Notes under the pieces: model-generated
What the model was told of the DNA's origin: nothing
Seen by the model: only the letters and a program-made list of their open reading frames with translations
Database searches by the model: none
Position numbers and translations under genes: made by a program
Part shown: positions 43,487 through 52,753 of the stretch, in pieces
Numbering within the stretch: the stretch's first letter is position 1
Layout: every line of letters begins with the position of its first letter
NCBI RefSeq assembly: GCF_900602065.1
Contig: NZ_UWFN01000285.1
Coordinates: 248,001 to 312,000 of the forward strand
Reading direction: 5' to 3'
From: Pseudomonas viridiflava
Lineage (GTDB): Bacteria > Pseudomonadota > Gammaproteobacteria > Pseudomonadales > Pseudomonadaceae
DNA: 64,000 bases

Positions 43487-44643
43487 CGCTGAAGCGCCCG
43501 GCCCAGCGCTGCAACTACCTCGTCCTGCTGTTCAAAGGTCATGGTCTGGAACATCGGAATGCTGATAGCTTCACGATAGTACTTCTGACTTTCCGGGAAA
43601 GCCTCAGGAGCAAAGCCCATCTGCGCGAAGTACGGCTGGGTATGCACCGGAATGTAGTGAAGGTTTACGCCAATACCCTGAGCACGCAACGATTCAAAGA
43701 CTTGACGATGAGTGACGGTCAGCTTGTCGAGCTGCAAGCGGATGACAAACAGGTGCAAGCCTGAATAGCCTTCCGAGGCCTGCCATGGAAGGGTGACTGG
43801 CAAGTGACCCAGCAACTCACAATAACGTGCTGCCAGCTGATGCCGCCGGGCAACATAGTCGTCCAGGCGGTCCATCTGACTTACACCCAACGCCGCTTGT
43901 AACTCGGTCATCCGATAATTGAAACCGAGATCAATCTGCTGGTAGTACCAGGGACCATCGGTCTCGTGGGTCATCAGTGCCGGGTCACGAGTGATCCCGT
44001 GACTGCGCAGCAACCCCAATTTTTGCGCGAGCTGCGAGTCGTTAGTGGTAACCATACCCCCTTCAGCGGTGGTAATGATCTTCACTGGGTGAAAGCTGAA
44101 AACCGTGATGTCGCTGTATTCGCAATTACCGATGGGCTTGTCTTGGTACTTGCCACCGATAGCATGAGATGCGTCTTCGATGACTCTGAAACCGTAGCGC
44201 TGAGACAAAGCATAGATGCGCGCCATGTCACAGGGTTGGCCGCATAGATGCACCGCAACCAACACCTTGGGCAACTTACCTAGACGTTCGGCCGCCAATA
44301 GCTTTTGCTCAAGCGCCGCCATATCCAGGTTATAAGTGCGCGGATCGATATCAACAAAATCAACCTGCGCCCCGCAGTACAATCCACAGTTGGCTGACGC
44401 CACGAATGTAACGGGCGTAGTCCACAACAGGTCGCCAGCCCCAAGGCCTAACGCCAGGCAGGCAATATGCAGCGCAGAGGTGGCGCTATTGACTGCGAGC
44501 GCATGCTCTACACGACAGTAATCAGCGATCAGCGATTCGAACCGTGGGACCATAGGCCCCTGGGTCAGGAAGTCTGACTGCAGAACACCAACGACTGCGT
44601 CGATATCGGCTTGGGTAATATCCTGACGACCATACGGGATCAT
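43483..44643 (-). CDS. pseC: UDP-4-amino-4,6-dideoxy-N-acetyl-altrosamine transaminase
   Basis: 386 residues of the DegT/DnrJ/EryC1 PLP aminotransferases. MIPYGRQDITQADIDAVVGV is the PseC start pattern; the PLP lysine is in SFHPVKIITTAEGG, and FRVIEDASHAIGG carries the cofactor Asp. It aminates C4 of the PseB product. The start lies 2 bases after the pseB stop. Confidence 0.95.
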   Translation of the reverse strand: MIPYGRQDITQADIDAVVGVLQSDFLTQGPMVPRFESLIADYCRVEHALAVNSATSALHIACLALGLGAGDLLWTTPVTFVASANCGLYCGAQVDFVDIDPRTYNLDMAALEQKLLAAERLGKLPKVLVAVHLCGQPCDMARIYALSQRYGFRVIEDASHAIGGKYQDKPIGNCEYSDITVFSFHPVKIITTAEGGMVTTNDSQLAQKLGLLRSHGITRDPALMTHETDGPWYYQQIDLGFNYRMTELQAALGVSQMDRLDDYVARRHQLAARYCELLGHLPVTLPWQASEGYSGLHLFVIRLQLDKLTVTHRQVFESLRAQGIGVNLHYIPVHTQPYFAQMGFAPEAFPESQKYYREAISIPMFQTMTFEQQDEVVAALGRALQR

Positions 44644-44645
44644 GT

Positions 44646-45647
44646 TCAGGCCTCGGCGAACTTGTTGAATTCAGCGACCTGAGCGACATCCAGAAACTGC
44701 GGATTAGTCCCGGAGTTGTATTCGAAACCCTGCTCCACAGGCACGCCTTTTTCACCCAGTTTATTCACGGTGAAATCATTCGTGCGGCTGTTGAAGGTAA
44801 TTGTCGGACGTAACACGTAATGATCTTCGAACTCGAGAGTCAGGTGCGAATCGTCGGAAGGGCACATGATTTCGTGGAGCTTTTCTCCTGGACGGATGCC
44901 GATGATCTTCTGTGGCATACCCGGCGCCATGGCTTCAGCCAGATCAGTGATCCGTACCGACGGGATCTTGGGTACGAAAATCTCACCGCCGTACATGCGC
45001 TCGAAGTTCTTCAGGACGAAATCCACACCCTGCTGCAAGGTGATCCAGAAGCGCGTCATGCGGTCATCAGTGATCGGCAAGGAGTCAGCGCCGGAAGCAA
45101 TGAGCTTCTCGAAGAACGGCACAACTGAACCCCGCGAACCGACCACATTGCCATAGCGGACCACGGAGAACTGGCAGCTATGCCCACCGGAAATATTGTT
45201 GGCTGCCACAAACAGCTTGTCGGAGGCTAGTTTGGTTGCGCCGTAGAGATTGATCGGATTAGCGGCCTTATCGGTAGACAGCGCAATTACGCGCTCAACG
45301 TTGTTTTCCAACGCAGCGTATATTACGTTTTCGGCCCCATGAATGTTGGTCTTGATGCATTCCATCGGGTTATATTCTGCAGCAGGTACCTGCTTCAGGG
45401 CTGCGGCATGAATGACGAAATCAACGCCACGCATCGCCTGCACCATACGTTCCTTATCACGCACGTCCCCGATGAAATAGCGCATGCACGGGGCATTGAA
45501 CGTTTGCTGCATTTCGTACTGCTTAAGCTCATCGCGGGAAAAGATGATCAACTTCTTTGGCGTGTAACGGCTCAAAATAGTCTGAACATATTTTTTACCA
45601 AACGAGCCCGTGCCGCCGGTAATGAGAATAGTTTTATCGTTAAACAT
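44646..45647 (-). CDS. pseB: UDP-N-acetylglucosamine 4,6-dehydratase (5-inverting)
   Basis: 333 residues of soluble SDR dehydratases: ILITGGTGSFGKKYVQTILS (NAD), IALSTDKAANPINLYGATKL with Asp-Lys and YxxxK active residues, and IIGIRPGEKLHEIMCPSDDS. Unlike WbpM it lacks membrane segments and inverts C5, opening the pseudaminic acid path. The ATG at 45647 is chosen because AGGA lies seven bases upstream and homologues start MFNDK; an earlier ATG at 45671 overlaps the ABC transporter stop (ATGA) and would add eight residues. Confidence 0.95.
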   Translation of the reverse strand: MFNDKTILITGGTGSFGKKYVQTILSRYTPKKLIIFSRDELKQYEMQQTFNAPCMRYFIGDVRDKERMVQAMRGVDFVIHAAALKQVPAAEYNPMECIKTNIHGAENVIYAALENNVERVIALSTDKAANPINLYGATKLASDKLFVAANNISGGHSCQFSVVRYGNVVGSRGSVVPFFEKLIASGADSLPITDDRMTRFWITLQQGVDFVLKNFERMYGGEIFVPKIPSVRITDLAEAMAPGMPQKIIGIRPGEKLHEIMCPSDDSHLTLEFEDHYVLRPTITFNSRTNDFTVNKLGEKGVPVEQGFEYNSGTNPQFLDVAQVAEFNKFAEA

Positions 45648-45667
45648 CTGTAAATCCTGAGAAGAAG

Positions 45668-47479
45668 TCATGCATGTACGGCCATACGTCTGAAGGCTTC
45701 GTTACGCTCGATCAAATCGTCGTAGGTACCCTGATCGGACACCTTCCCTTCAGACATGAAATAGATCACATCACATTGCCTTACCGTTGTCAGTCGGTGC
45801 GCAATCATGATAATGGTTTTCTGTCCGGAGAAATCATGGATCGCATCCATTATCAGTTTCTCGGTTATACCATCCAAAGCGCTGGTTGCCTCGTCGAGAA
45901 CTAGTATATCGGCGTCCTCGTACAATGCACGGGCGATACCAATACGCTGACGTTGGCCGCCAGACAGCTGGACACCACGCTCACCAACACACGTCGACAA
46001 CCCTTCAGGAAGGCTTGCTATAAGCTCTTCCAGGTGCGCGAGACTCACAGCGCGCTGCACCTTGCTTTCATCGATCTGCTCAGGAGCGAGGCCAAAAGCG
46101 ATATTCTCCCGAATACTGCTGTCTGTCAGGAAAATACTTTGCGGCACAAAGCCCACACTGTTTTGCCAGGTACGCAGGTTTGCTGAACCGATCTCGATAC
46201 CGTCTACGACAAGGGCACCTTGATCCGGTGCGATCAAACCCAGAATTAGATCAATGGCAGTGGATTTTCCGGACCCGGAGGAACCGACCAATCCTATGAC
46301 TTTGCGAGCTGGAATTTCCATACGCAGTTGGTTAAGCGCCGGCGAAGACTTCTCGGGATAGCTGAAAGTCACATCCTGAATCCGAATACCATCCTTCAGG
46401 ATCAGCCTCGACGAATGAACCTCAGTCACTTGCCCGGATTCTGCTGCGGCAGCTTGGGCATAGCTTTCTCGCAGCGGTTTTTTGATCGATTCAAATGAGG
46501 CCATGCTGCCTTTGATTTGCGAAAGGCTACTGTACATCTGCTGAAAAGCCGGAAGTAACTTCATGCCTGCCAGAGCATAAACCGCCAATACTGGCACGAC
46601 ATCTGCGAAATTACCGGCATTAACCTTTAGCAGATACAGCACAAGCATGATTACTGAACCGAAGGCGACAAGCTCCATCGCATAACGTGGGACCTGACTC
46701 ATCGCCTGATTACCGGCCATGCTTCGTGTGTAGCGTCGGTTCGCTTTCTCGAATCGATCCTGATAAAGGGCTTGCCGACCGAGCAGCAACACGTCTTTGA
46801 TCCCCCCGAATCCCTCCCCGATAAGCTTGAAGCGCTCGGATTGAACTACCGATATCTCTTTACCGTTACGCACCAGCCTTAGACGTACAAATCGATACAG
46901 CGCTGCATAAGCGAGCCCAAATATCAACAACCCGGCAATAGCGATAATCGGGTTATAGACAAAGATCGCCAAACTCATGAGCGATGCGAGGACCATCTTC
47001 GCATTCAGCTGCATGAGCGGTTGAATAATGCCCAAAGTTACCCGCGATGCTTCCTGAGTGATCTGCTTGTTAAGCAAACTACTCGAATTTGTAGCGTGGA
47101 ATAGCCAAGGCTGCCCCAAATAGTATCGAAAGAGTCGACTGCTTATTTGCTCACCCACCGCCTGCCCGTAGACCAGTAACCGCCATGTGGTCAACATCGA
47201 AAAAACGCCGCCACACACGAGCACAAGCAGCACCGCCAAACCAAGCCAGAACAGGAAATCTGCAGGGGTGCTGAAGCCGCTGGCAGCATAGATCTGAGCT
47301 AGCTTACCGGTTCCTTCCAGGCGTGACATGTCGCTGACGATGGCCATGAACGGCGCGATCGAAGCGATGCCTGCAATCTCGGCAAACGACATGATCACCA
47401 CCAGAAACTGCAGCCGCAGCAGTCTGCGTCGCTGCTGAGGAGTCAACAGTGAAATCAGTTCTTTGATCAACTTGAACAT
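45668..47479 (-). CDS. ABC-type flippase, PglK/Wzk-like
   Basis: 603 residues: a six-segment ABC exporter membrane domain (residues to about 320) fused to an ATPase domain with Walker A GLVGSSGSGKSTAIDL, signature LSGGQRQRIGIARALY and Walker B ADILVLDEATSALDG. Sequence and position in a glycan locus point to the PglK class, which flips lipid-linked oligosaccharides across the inner membrane. It lies directly upstream of pseB, suggesting a part in the pseudaminic acid glycan. The ATG at 47479 is preferred to an upstream TTG. A separate Wzx-type flippase exists in the same locus. Confidence 0.88.
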   Translation of the reverse strand: MFKLIKELISLLTPQQRRRLLRLQFLVVIMSFAEIAGIASIAPFMAIVSDMSRLEGTGKLAQIYAASGFSTPADFLFWLGLAVLLVLVCGGVFSMLTTWRLLVYGQAVGEQISSRLFRYYLGQPWLFHATNSSSLLNKQITQEASRVTLGIIQPLMQLNAKMVLASLMSLAIFVYNPIIAIAGLLIFGLAYAALYRFVRLRLVRNGKEISVVQSERFKLIGEGFGGIKDVLLLGRQALYQDRFEKANRRYTRSMAGNQAMSQVPRYAMELVAFGSVIMLVLYLLKVNAGNFADVVPVLAVYALAGMKLLPAFQQMYSSLSQIKGSMASFESIKKPLRESYAQAAAAESGQVTEVHSSRLILKDGIRIQDVTFSYPEKSSPALNQLRMEIPARKVIGLVGSSGSGKSTAIDLILGLIAPDQGALVVDGIEIGSANLRTWQNSVGFVPQSIFLTDSSIRENIAFGLAPEQIDESKVQRAVSLAHLEELIASLPEGLSTCVGERGVQLSGGQRQRIGIARALYEDADILVLDEATSALDGITEKLIMDAIHDFSGQKTIIMIAHRLTTVRQCDVIYFMSEGKVSDQGTYDDLIERNEAFRRMAVHA

Positions 47480-47526
47480 TACGTCAACCAGCCTGGAGGC
47501 CAAGAAGGCTATTAAGCCGCTTGCCC

Positions 47527-48546
47527 CTAAACATTACGGATATACCAAGGCATTGCCCTAGCAATACCTGCCTGAATTTTGAATTGCGGGGCGTAGCCCA
47601 GCAGACTGGCAGCTTTGCTGATATCGGCTTGGGAATGGCGAACATCTCCGGTGCGATAATCACGGTAAACGGGTTCTCGCTGATAATTTACGCCATTCTC
47701 CGCCAGCGCTATTTTTAGCGCTTGAAATAACTCATTGAGATCGGTTCGATCGCCCAACGCAACGTTATAGACCTGATTGCGTGCTTCATGGTCCGCCGTC
47801 GCGGCCAACAAATTGGCTTGCACTGCGTTGTCAACAAAGCAGAAGTCGCGGCTTGTATCGCCACCGCCATTGATAAACACATCCTCGCCTTTGATAAGCG
47901 CCGCCGCCCACTTAGGAATAACTGCGGCGTAGGCGCCTGCGGGATCCTGCCGCTCACCAAATACATTGAAATAACGGAGCCCAATGGTGTTGAAACCATA
48001 AGTGCGGGCAAACACGTCGGCATAAAGCTCGTTAACGTATTTAGTAACCGCATAGGGCGACAGAGGCTTGCCGATAAGGTCTTCAACTTTCGGAAGGCCT
48101 GGATGGTCGCCATACGTCGAACTGGATGCTGCGTAGGTAAAGCTTTTCACCTTCGCATCACGAGCAGCAACCAGCATATTCAGGAACCCGTCAATGTTGG
48201 TCGCATTGGTTGTCACAGGATCATCTATAGAGCGCGGAACAGACCCCAAGGCAGCCTGATGCAGCACATAATCTACGCTTTCACAGGCACGCTTGCAGTC
48301 GTCAAGCTTGCGAATATCGCCTTCCTGAAACTGGAAAGCTGCCCACTGCTCAGGAGCAACCAGAGCTTTGACTTCGTCCAGATTGCGCTGGTGCCCAGTA
48401 GCAAAATTATCCAGCCCTACGACTTTCTGACCGAGCTTGAGGAGCGTCTCAAGCAGATTAGAGCCTATGAAGCCGGCTACGCCGGTGATTAGCCAACTGC
48501 GTGGAGCCAGCTCCAGCTCCGTACGCAAGCGTTCAAATCTAGTCAT
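47527..48546 (-). CDS. wbpP: UDP-N-acetylglucosamine/UDP-GalNAcA 4-epimerase WbpP
   Basis: 339 residues, extended SDR closest to WbpP of P. aeruginosa O6: SWLITGVAGFIGSNLLETLL, VVGLDNFATGHQRNLDEV, QAALGSVPRSIDDP, FTYAASSSTYGDHPGLPK, KPLSPYAVTKYVNELYADVF (YxxxK) and NVFGERQDPAGAYAAVIPKW. It interconverts UDP-GlcNAc and UDP-GalNAc (or their uronates). Its partner WbpO lies just upstream, completing the UDP-GalNAcA route. Confidence 0.94.
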   Translation of the reverse strand: MTRFERLRTELELAPRSWLITGVAGFIGSNLLETLLKLGQKVVGLDNFATGHQRNLDEVKALVAPEQWAAFQFQEGDIRKLDDCKRACESVDYVLHQAALGSVPRSIDDPVTTNATNIDGFLNMLVAARDAKVKSFTYAASSSTYGDHPGLPKVEDLIGKPLSPYAVTKYVNELYADVFARTYGFNTIGLRYFNVFGERQDPAGAYAAVIPKWAAALIKGEDVFINGGGDTSRDFCFVDNAVQANLLAATADHEARNQVYNVALGDRTDLNELFQALKIALAENGVNYQREPVYRDYRTGDVRHSQADISKAASLLGYAPQFKIQAGIARAMPWYIRNV

Positions 48547-48628
48547 GAAATACCTGAGCTACTACCCGCATCCCGGCCTGAAGCAAAACGATTGACCTGG
48601 TCGAGTAGTTATCAATTGATGGAAGGGG

Positions 48629-49909
48629 CTAAAGGCGCAGATCAGTCTGGTCAGCCGGAAGAAGATATTTAAGATCGTACAGCACATGACTTGGCTTGCC
48701 GAGCGAGCGAAGATGCTCAACACCCATCGCCTTGAACTGATCATGCGCCACCGCCAGGATGATGCCGTCATAAACTCCGTTCTGGGGCGTTTCGATGGTT
48801 GAAACGCCGTACTCGTGCTCCGCTGCGGCGCTTTCAACCCAAGGGTCGTAGACGTCAACAGACACGTTGTATTCAGCCAATTCACGGATGATATCTATGA
48901 CCCGAGTGTTACGCAGGTCAGGGCAGTTTTCCTTGAAGGTCAAACCCATCACCAGTACGCGAGAACCCTCGACGTGCAACCGGCGCTTGAGCATAGCCTT
49001 GACCAACTGCGATACAACGTAAGCCCCCATACTGTCGTTCAGACGACGACCCGCAAGGATGACCTCTGGGTGGTAGCCGATAGACTGGGCTTTATGAGTC
49101 AGGTAATAGGGATCAACACCTATGCAATGCCCACCTACCAACCCGGGACGGAACGGCAGGAAATTCCATTTTGTTCCTGCGGCTTCGAGTACTGCCTGCG
49201 TGTCGATACCCAGCTTGTTGAAAATTAGCGCCAGTTCATTGATCAGCGCAATATTGAGATCACGCTGGGTATTCTCAATCACTTTGGCAGCTTCGGCGAC
49301 GCGAATGCTAGAGGCCTTGTGCGTGCCTGCGGTGATGATGCGTCGATAAAGTGAATCGACGAACTCCGCGACTTCTGCGGTAGAGCCAGAGGTCACCTTT
49401 TTGATCGTAGGAAGACGATGCTCTTTATCGCCCGGGTTAATCCGCTCGGGGCTGTAGCCTGCATAGAAATCCACATTGAATTTCAGGCCCGATATCCGCT
49501 CCAGAACAGGCACGCAATCTTCCTCGGTAGCCCCGGGGTAGACCGTCGATTCGTAAATGACGACATCACCCTGCTTCAGAACCTTGCCAATGGTTTCGGA
49601 GGCACGAATCAATGGAGTCAGGTCTGGCTTCTTGTGATCGTCAATAGGCGTGGGGACGGTCACGACGTATACATTACAAGCCCTTAGAGCCTGCGTATCG
49701 CTGCTAAAGCTCAACTGATGCGCCTGCTCCAACTCGACATCTTCAACTTCAAGAGTACTGTCGTGTCCAGCCCGAAGAGCCTGGATTCGGGCTTGGCTGA
49801 TATCGAAGCCGATCACCGGAAACTGTTTGCCGAACTCGACCGCCAAAGGCAGCCCGACATAGCCAAGGCCGATTATACCAAGGCGAACTTCATTCAAATT
49901 GAACGTCAT
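48629..49909 (-). CDS. wbpO: UDP-N-acetyl-hexosamine 6-dehydrogenase WbpO
   Basis: About 426 residues of the WbpO/TviB nucleotide-sugar dehydrogenases: RLGIIGLGYVGLPLAVEFGK (NAD), VPTPIDDHKKPDL, ESTVYPGATEEDCVPVLE, FYAGYSPERINPGDKEHRL and GLVGGHCIGVDPYYLTHKAQ with the catalytic Cys. It oxidises UDP-GlcNAc/GalNAc to the uronic acid. The ATG at 49909 matches homologues; the open frame runs 17 codons further. The following 290 bases upstream to 50203 carry no gene, only a small hairpin at 50057-50077, so a promoter may lie there. Confidence 0.93.
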   Translation of the reverse strand: MTFNLNEVRLGIIGLGYVGLPLAVEFGKQFPVIGFDISQARIQALRAGHDSTLEVEDVELEQAHQLSFSSDTQALRACNVYVVTVPTPIDDHKKPDLTPLIRASETIGKVLKQGDVVIYESTVYPGATEEDCVPVLERISGLKFNVDFYAGYSPERINPGDKEHRLPTIKKVTSGSTAEVAEFVDSLYRRIITAGTHKASSIRVAEAAKVIENTQRDLNIALINELALIFNKLGIDTQAVLEAAGTKWNFLPFRPGLVGGHCIGVDPYYLTHKAQSIGYHPEVILAGRRLNDSMGAYVVSQLVKAMLKRRLHVEGSRVLVMGLTFKENCPDLRNTRVIDIIRELAEYNVSVDVYDPWVESAAAEHEYGVSTIETPQNGVYDGIILAVAHDQFKAMGVEHLRSLGKPSHVLYDLKYLLPADQTDLRL

Positions 49910-50203
49910 GAGCAGGTCGAAATTCCATATCAGCGATAAAAACATGCCCTGAACACGCACTGTCTGTCACAGGTGCGGTGTCATCGCGAAGACACATAAG
50001 CAAGGGGGAGCAAGGGTACACCAATACGACGAGATCGTCAGATCCCGACGCGAGACAGGCTCTACACAGTAGAGCCTACGACTGGGCGGTCATTTTAAAC
50101 TCAACGTATCTGGACTGACTACTAACAGATACTATTTGACATCAACCAACCCGCCCACCTCCGGCTTGCGAGCTACTTCCTCTAAAGAAGCACCGTCAAC
50201 ACA

Positions 50204-51307
50204 TCAAACCTGAAGTCCTTGCAACACCAAACGCGACCTGGCAAGCCAAGTATAGTTTTCCTGATAGACCCCGAAGGCCGCCGCCCCCATTTGCGCTCGA
50301 CGCTGGGGAGACTGAGCAAGCTGAGCAATCCCCTGCTCCCAGGCTGAAGTATCTTCAGGCGATAAAAGCATCGCTGTTTTCTGGTCAAGGACCTCTCTGA
50401 GAACCGGGAAGTCCGATACAAGCATCGGCACGCCGGAGGCCATATATTCGAAAATTTTCAAGGGTGACATCCAGCGACTGGTATCTCGCCCGCTCGCAGT
50501 TTTCGGGCCATGCTGATAAGGCGCCAACAAGATGTCGCAAGCTGTAAGAAAACCGTGAACGTGGGCGGGTGGCAGCCTTCCATGCCAGTACACATTTGGA
50601 CTACTCTGACGCTGCTTCCAAAGCCCTATTTCATCATCACTTCCCCCGACGATGTGGAAAGAGTGTTCTGTAAAGCGGCTGGCCAGCTCCAGTATGAGCT
50701 CCACCCCATTACCCGATCTTAGCCCGCCTGCATATCCGATGTGGCATCCATCGGTAGGGGGGAGTTCTTTTGACACGAAAGTAGATGGAACGCTCGCACC
50801 GTCGTGAGCTACCAGACAGTCCTTTCCAAGTGATTCGGGAAAAGCCGCTTTTAGGTCTTCCATCAATCCACCGGAAATCACAACTACCCGCCGGACACGG
50901 CGGCTAGCCAGTAGTCGTCGCAAGAGGGCTGACAATAACCGCCCTTGGGGAATTTCATGTAACTCTAGAATCACTTCCATCTGCAGCGCGACAGCGAAAG
51001 CCGCTGACAGGAGACAGCGCGCGTAAGCAATATCAGGTTTAACAACAAACCGAGCATGCAGCGCTTGCTTGGCACCATAAGCAATAACGCCCAAACGCCG
51101 GAACCGGGATGGGGGGACACCGCTAATTCGGAACGTTGCTGGCACCCCATACTGCTGATAAAGGTCGGCAACCTTCTCAGGCTCGCATTTGGCATGCAAG
51201 ACCACCTCGTGCCCGCTCTCAGCAAAACAAGCGCAGATATTCATGACGTGAACAGCATTGGCGACTGATGCAGACAAGGGGCTGTTGGATAGGTAGGAAA
51301 GGCGCAT
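50204..51307 (-). CDS. Family 4 glycosyltransferase
   Basis: 367 residues, GT-B fold. The C-terminal half has CHIGYAGGLRSGNGVELILE and KIFEYMASGVPMLVSDFPVL, the donor-binding signature of GT4. NAVHVMNICACFAESGHEVV is the acceptor-side Rossmann start. A repeat-unit transferase of unknown linkage. About 250 bases without a gene separate it from the GT4 gene upstream. Confidence 0.88.
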   Translation of the reverse strand: MRLSYLSNSPLSASVANAVHVMNICACFAESGHEVVLHAKCEPEKVADLYQQYGVPATFRISGVPPSRFRRLGVIAYGAKQALHARFVVKPDIAYARCLLSAAFAVALQMEVILELHEIPQGRLLSALLRRLLASRRVRRVVVISGGLMEDLKAAFPESLGKDCLVAHDGASVPSTFVSKELPPTDGCHIGYAGGLRSGNGVELILELASRFTEHSFHIVGGSDDEIGLWKQRQSSPNVYWHGRLPPAHVHGFLTACDILLAPYQHGPKTASGRDTSRWMSPLKIFEYMASGVPMLVSDFPVLREVLDQKTAMLLSPEDTSAWEQGIAQLAQSPQRRAQMGAAAFGVYQENYTWLARSRLVLQGLQV

Positions 51308-51560
51308 ACGGCTGCTCAGAGCAAAATATTGAGAGAATCTATCGCTAGATCCACTTGCAGGCCTGGCTCAGGATTCAATCAAAGCAAGGTTAAAAAATCG
51401 ATTCACTATGATAACTGATTACAGATGACCAGATCCAAAGCCTTGTTTGGGCATAGGTCGTTCGGATTAACCCCTACAGCACGATTAGACTGACACCTCC
51501 ACTTGGCGCCTAACGACTGCCGCGAGCTGCTGAGAAGATTGCAAACGGTCCTGGCTGAGC
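51308..51560. other. Gap inside the glycosyltransferase block
   Basis: About 250 AT-rich bases between two glycosyltransferase genes. No reading frame, hairpin or repeat could be supported, which is unusual within an otherwise compact cluster and might mark a junction between acquired modules. Confidence 0.4.
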
Positions 51561-52682
51561 TCAAACCAAATATTCAATCAACCTCCCATTCACCTTATGC
51601 ATATCGAATCTTTCCCGAGCCATTGCGTAGCTCTCCAGCCCCATGACCTCGATCTGTTCGGGGTGCTCGATGAAGTAGATCATTTTCTCCGCCAGGACTG
51701 ACGCGCACCAAGGCGGGATCAAGAAACCGTTCTTGCCTTCTACCACCGTCTCTCTACACCCAGGTGTATCCGTGGTGATCACGGGACGTCCTATGGCCAT
51801 CGCTTCTTGGGTGCTCCTCGGGAAACCTTCTCTGTAGGAAGGCAAGACGAACACGCTTGACCGACCAAGCCACTCACTTACGTTTTCAACATGGCCTGGA
51901 TAAACGACCACCCCCTTGGCCACTAAATCGGCGAGTCTTTCGGCAGAAAGCCCACTCGGATTACCTTCGTCCAGCCCTCCCAACATGACGAAATTGGCAA
52001 GCGGATATCGCAGCTTGACCAGACGCGCGGCTTCTACATATTCATGTACACCCTTTTCCGCAAGAAGGCGGCCAATGAAGATAAAGCCAACCGGCTCGGT
52101 TGGTGGTTTTGAGTAGCCGTACGCTTTCAGATCCAGGCCGATAGCGCCCAGAACGGAAAGATTTCTAACCCTCAAGTTGTGCTTCTGCAGAAGATCCTTC
52201 GGGTCATCTGCGTTGAGAAATACGACACGGCCCAGTAGCGGAAGTGACAGCCGATAGAGCAGCAGCTGGGTTTGCCGCACCAGTGCCTTCCTGAGCCCCC
52301 TGCCCCGGGGATCATACGTGAAGGCATACCCGAGCCCCTCAAGCATCCCTATGCGTTTTTTTACACCAGCCAAGGTGGCAGCAAATGCGCCGAATATGAC
52401 AGGTTTGGTGCAGTAGGCAAATACGACATCCGGGGCGATTTTTTTTATTTGCCCTGACAGCTTTAGCGTATTTACGAAATCGGATAAGGGATTCAAACCC
52501 GATCGACTGAAGGAATAATCTATTGGCACGCCACCCAAGCGTGACACTTCCTCTCGCGTGCGGGTGCAGTAATCAACCGCAAATACATAAACGGCATGAT
52601 TTTCAGCCACTAGATCCGTAATAAGTGAGGAACGGAAATTTAAAACATAAGCGGCGGAGGTGCCGATCATTGCAACTTTCAT
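51561..52682 (-). CDS. Family 4 glycosyltransferase (PglA/WbpU-like)
   Basis: 373 residues. MIGTSAAYVLNFRSSLITDL at the start and FGAFAATLAGVKKRIGMLEG in the N-terminal domain are typical of transferases that add the second sugar to undecaprenyl-PP-linked HexNAc. The donor site has GFIFIGRLLAEKGVHEYVEA and STQEAMAIGRPVITTDTPGC with the paired Glu. Likely acts early in repeat-unit assembly, after WbpL; this order is inference. Confidence 0.9.
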   Translation of the reverse strand: MKVAMIGTSAAYVLNFRSSLITDLVAENHAVYVFAVDYCTRTREEVSRLGGVPIDYSFSRSGLNPLSDFVNTLKLSGQIKKIAPDVVFAYCTKPVIFGAFAATLAGVKKRIGMLEGLGYAFTYDPRGRGLRKALVRQTQLLLYRLSLPLLGRVVFLNADDPKDLLQKHNLRVRNLSVLGAIGLDLKAYGYSKPPTEPVGFIFIGRLLAEKGVHEYVEAARLVKLRYPLANFVMLGGLDEGNPSGLSAERLADLVAKGVVVYPGHVENVSEWLGRSSVFVLPSYREGFPRSTQEAMAIGRPVITTDTPGCRETVVEGKNGFLIPPWCASVLAEKMIYFIEHPEQIEVMGLESYAMARERFDMHKVNGRLIEYLV

Positions 52683-52753
52683 AGAAACTTCCTGGTCTTT
52701 TCTGCTGAGGCAGTGAAAAAGACTTTGATAACAACGGCCTGTTAATTACTCAC

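Noticed and set aside
50057..50077. Hairpin aggctcta/tagagcct as a terminator
   Set aside because: No T-run on either strand and located upstream of wbpO; kept only as a leader feature.
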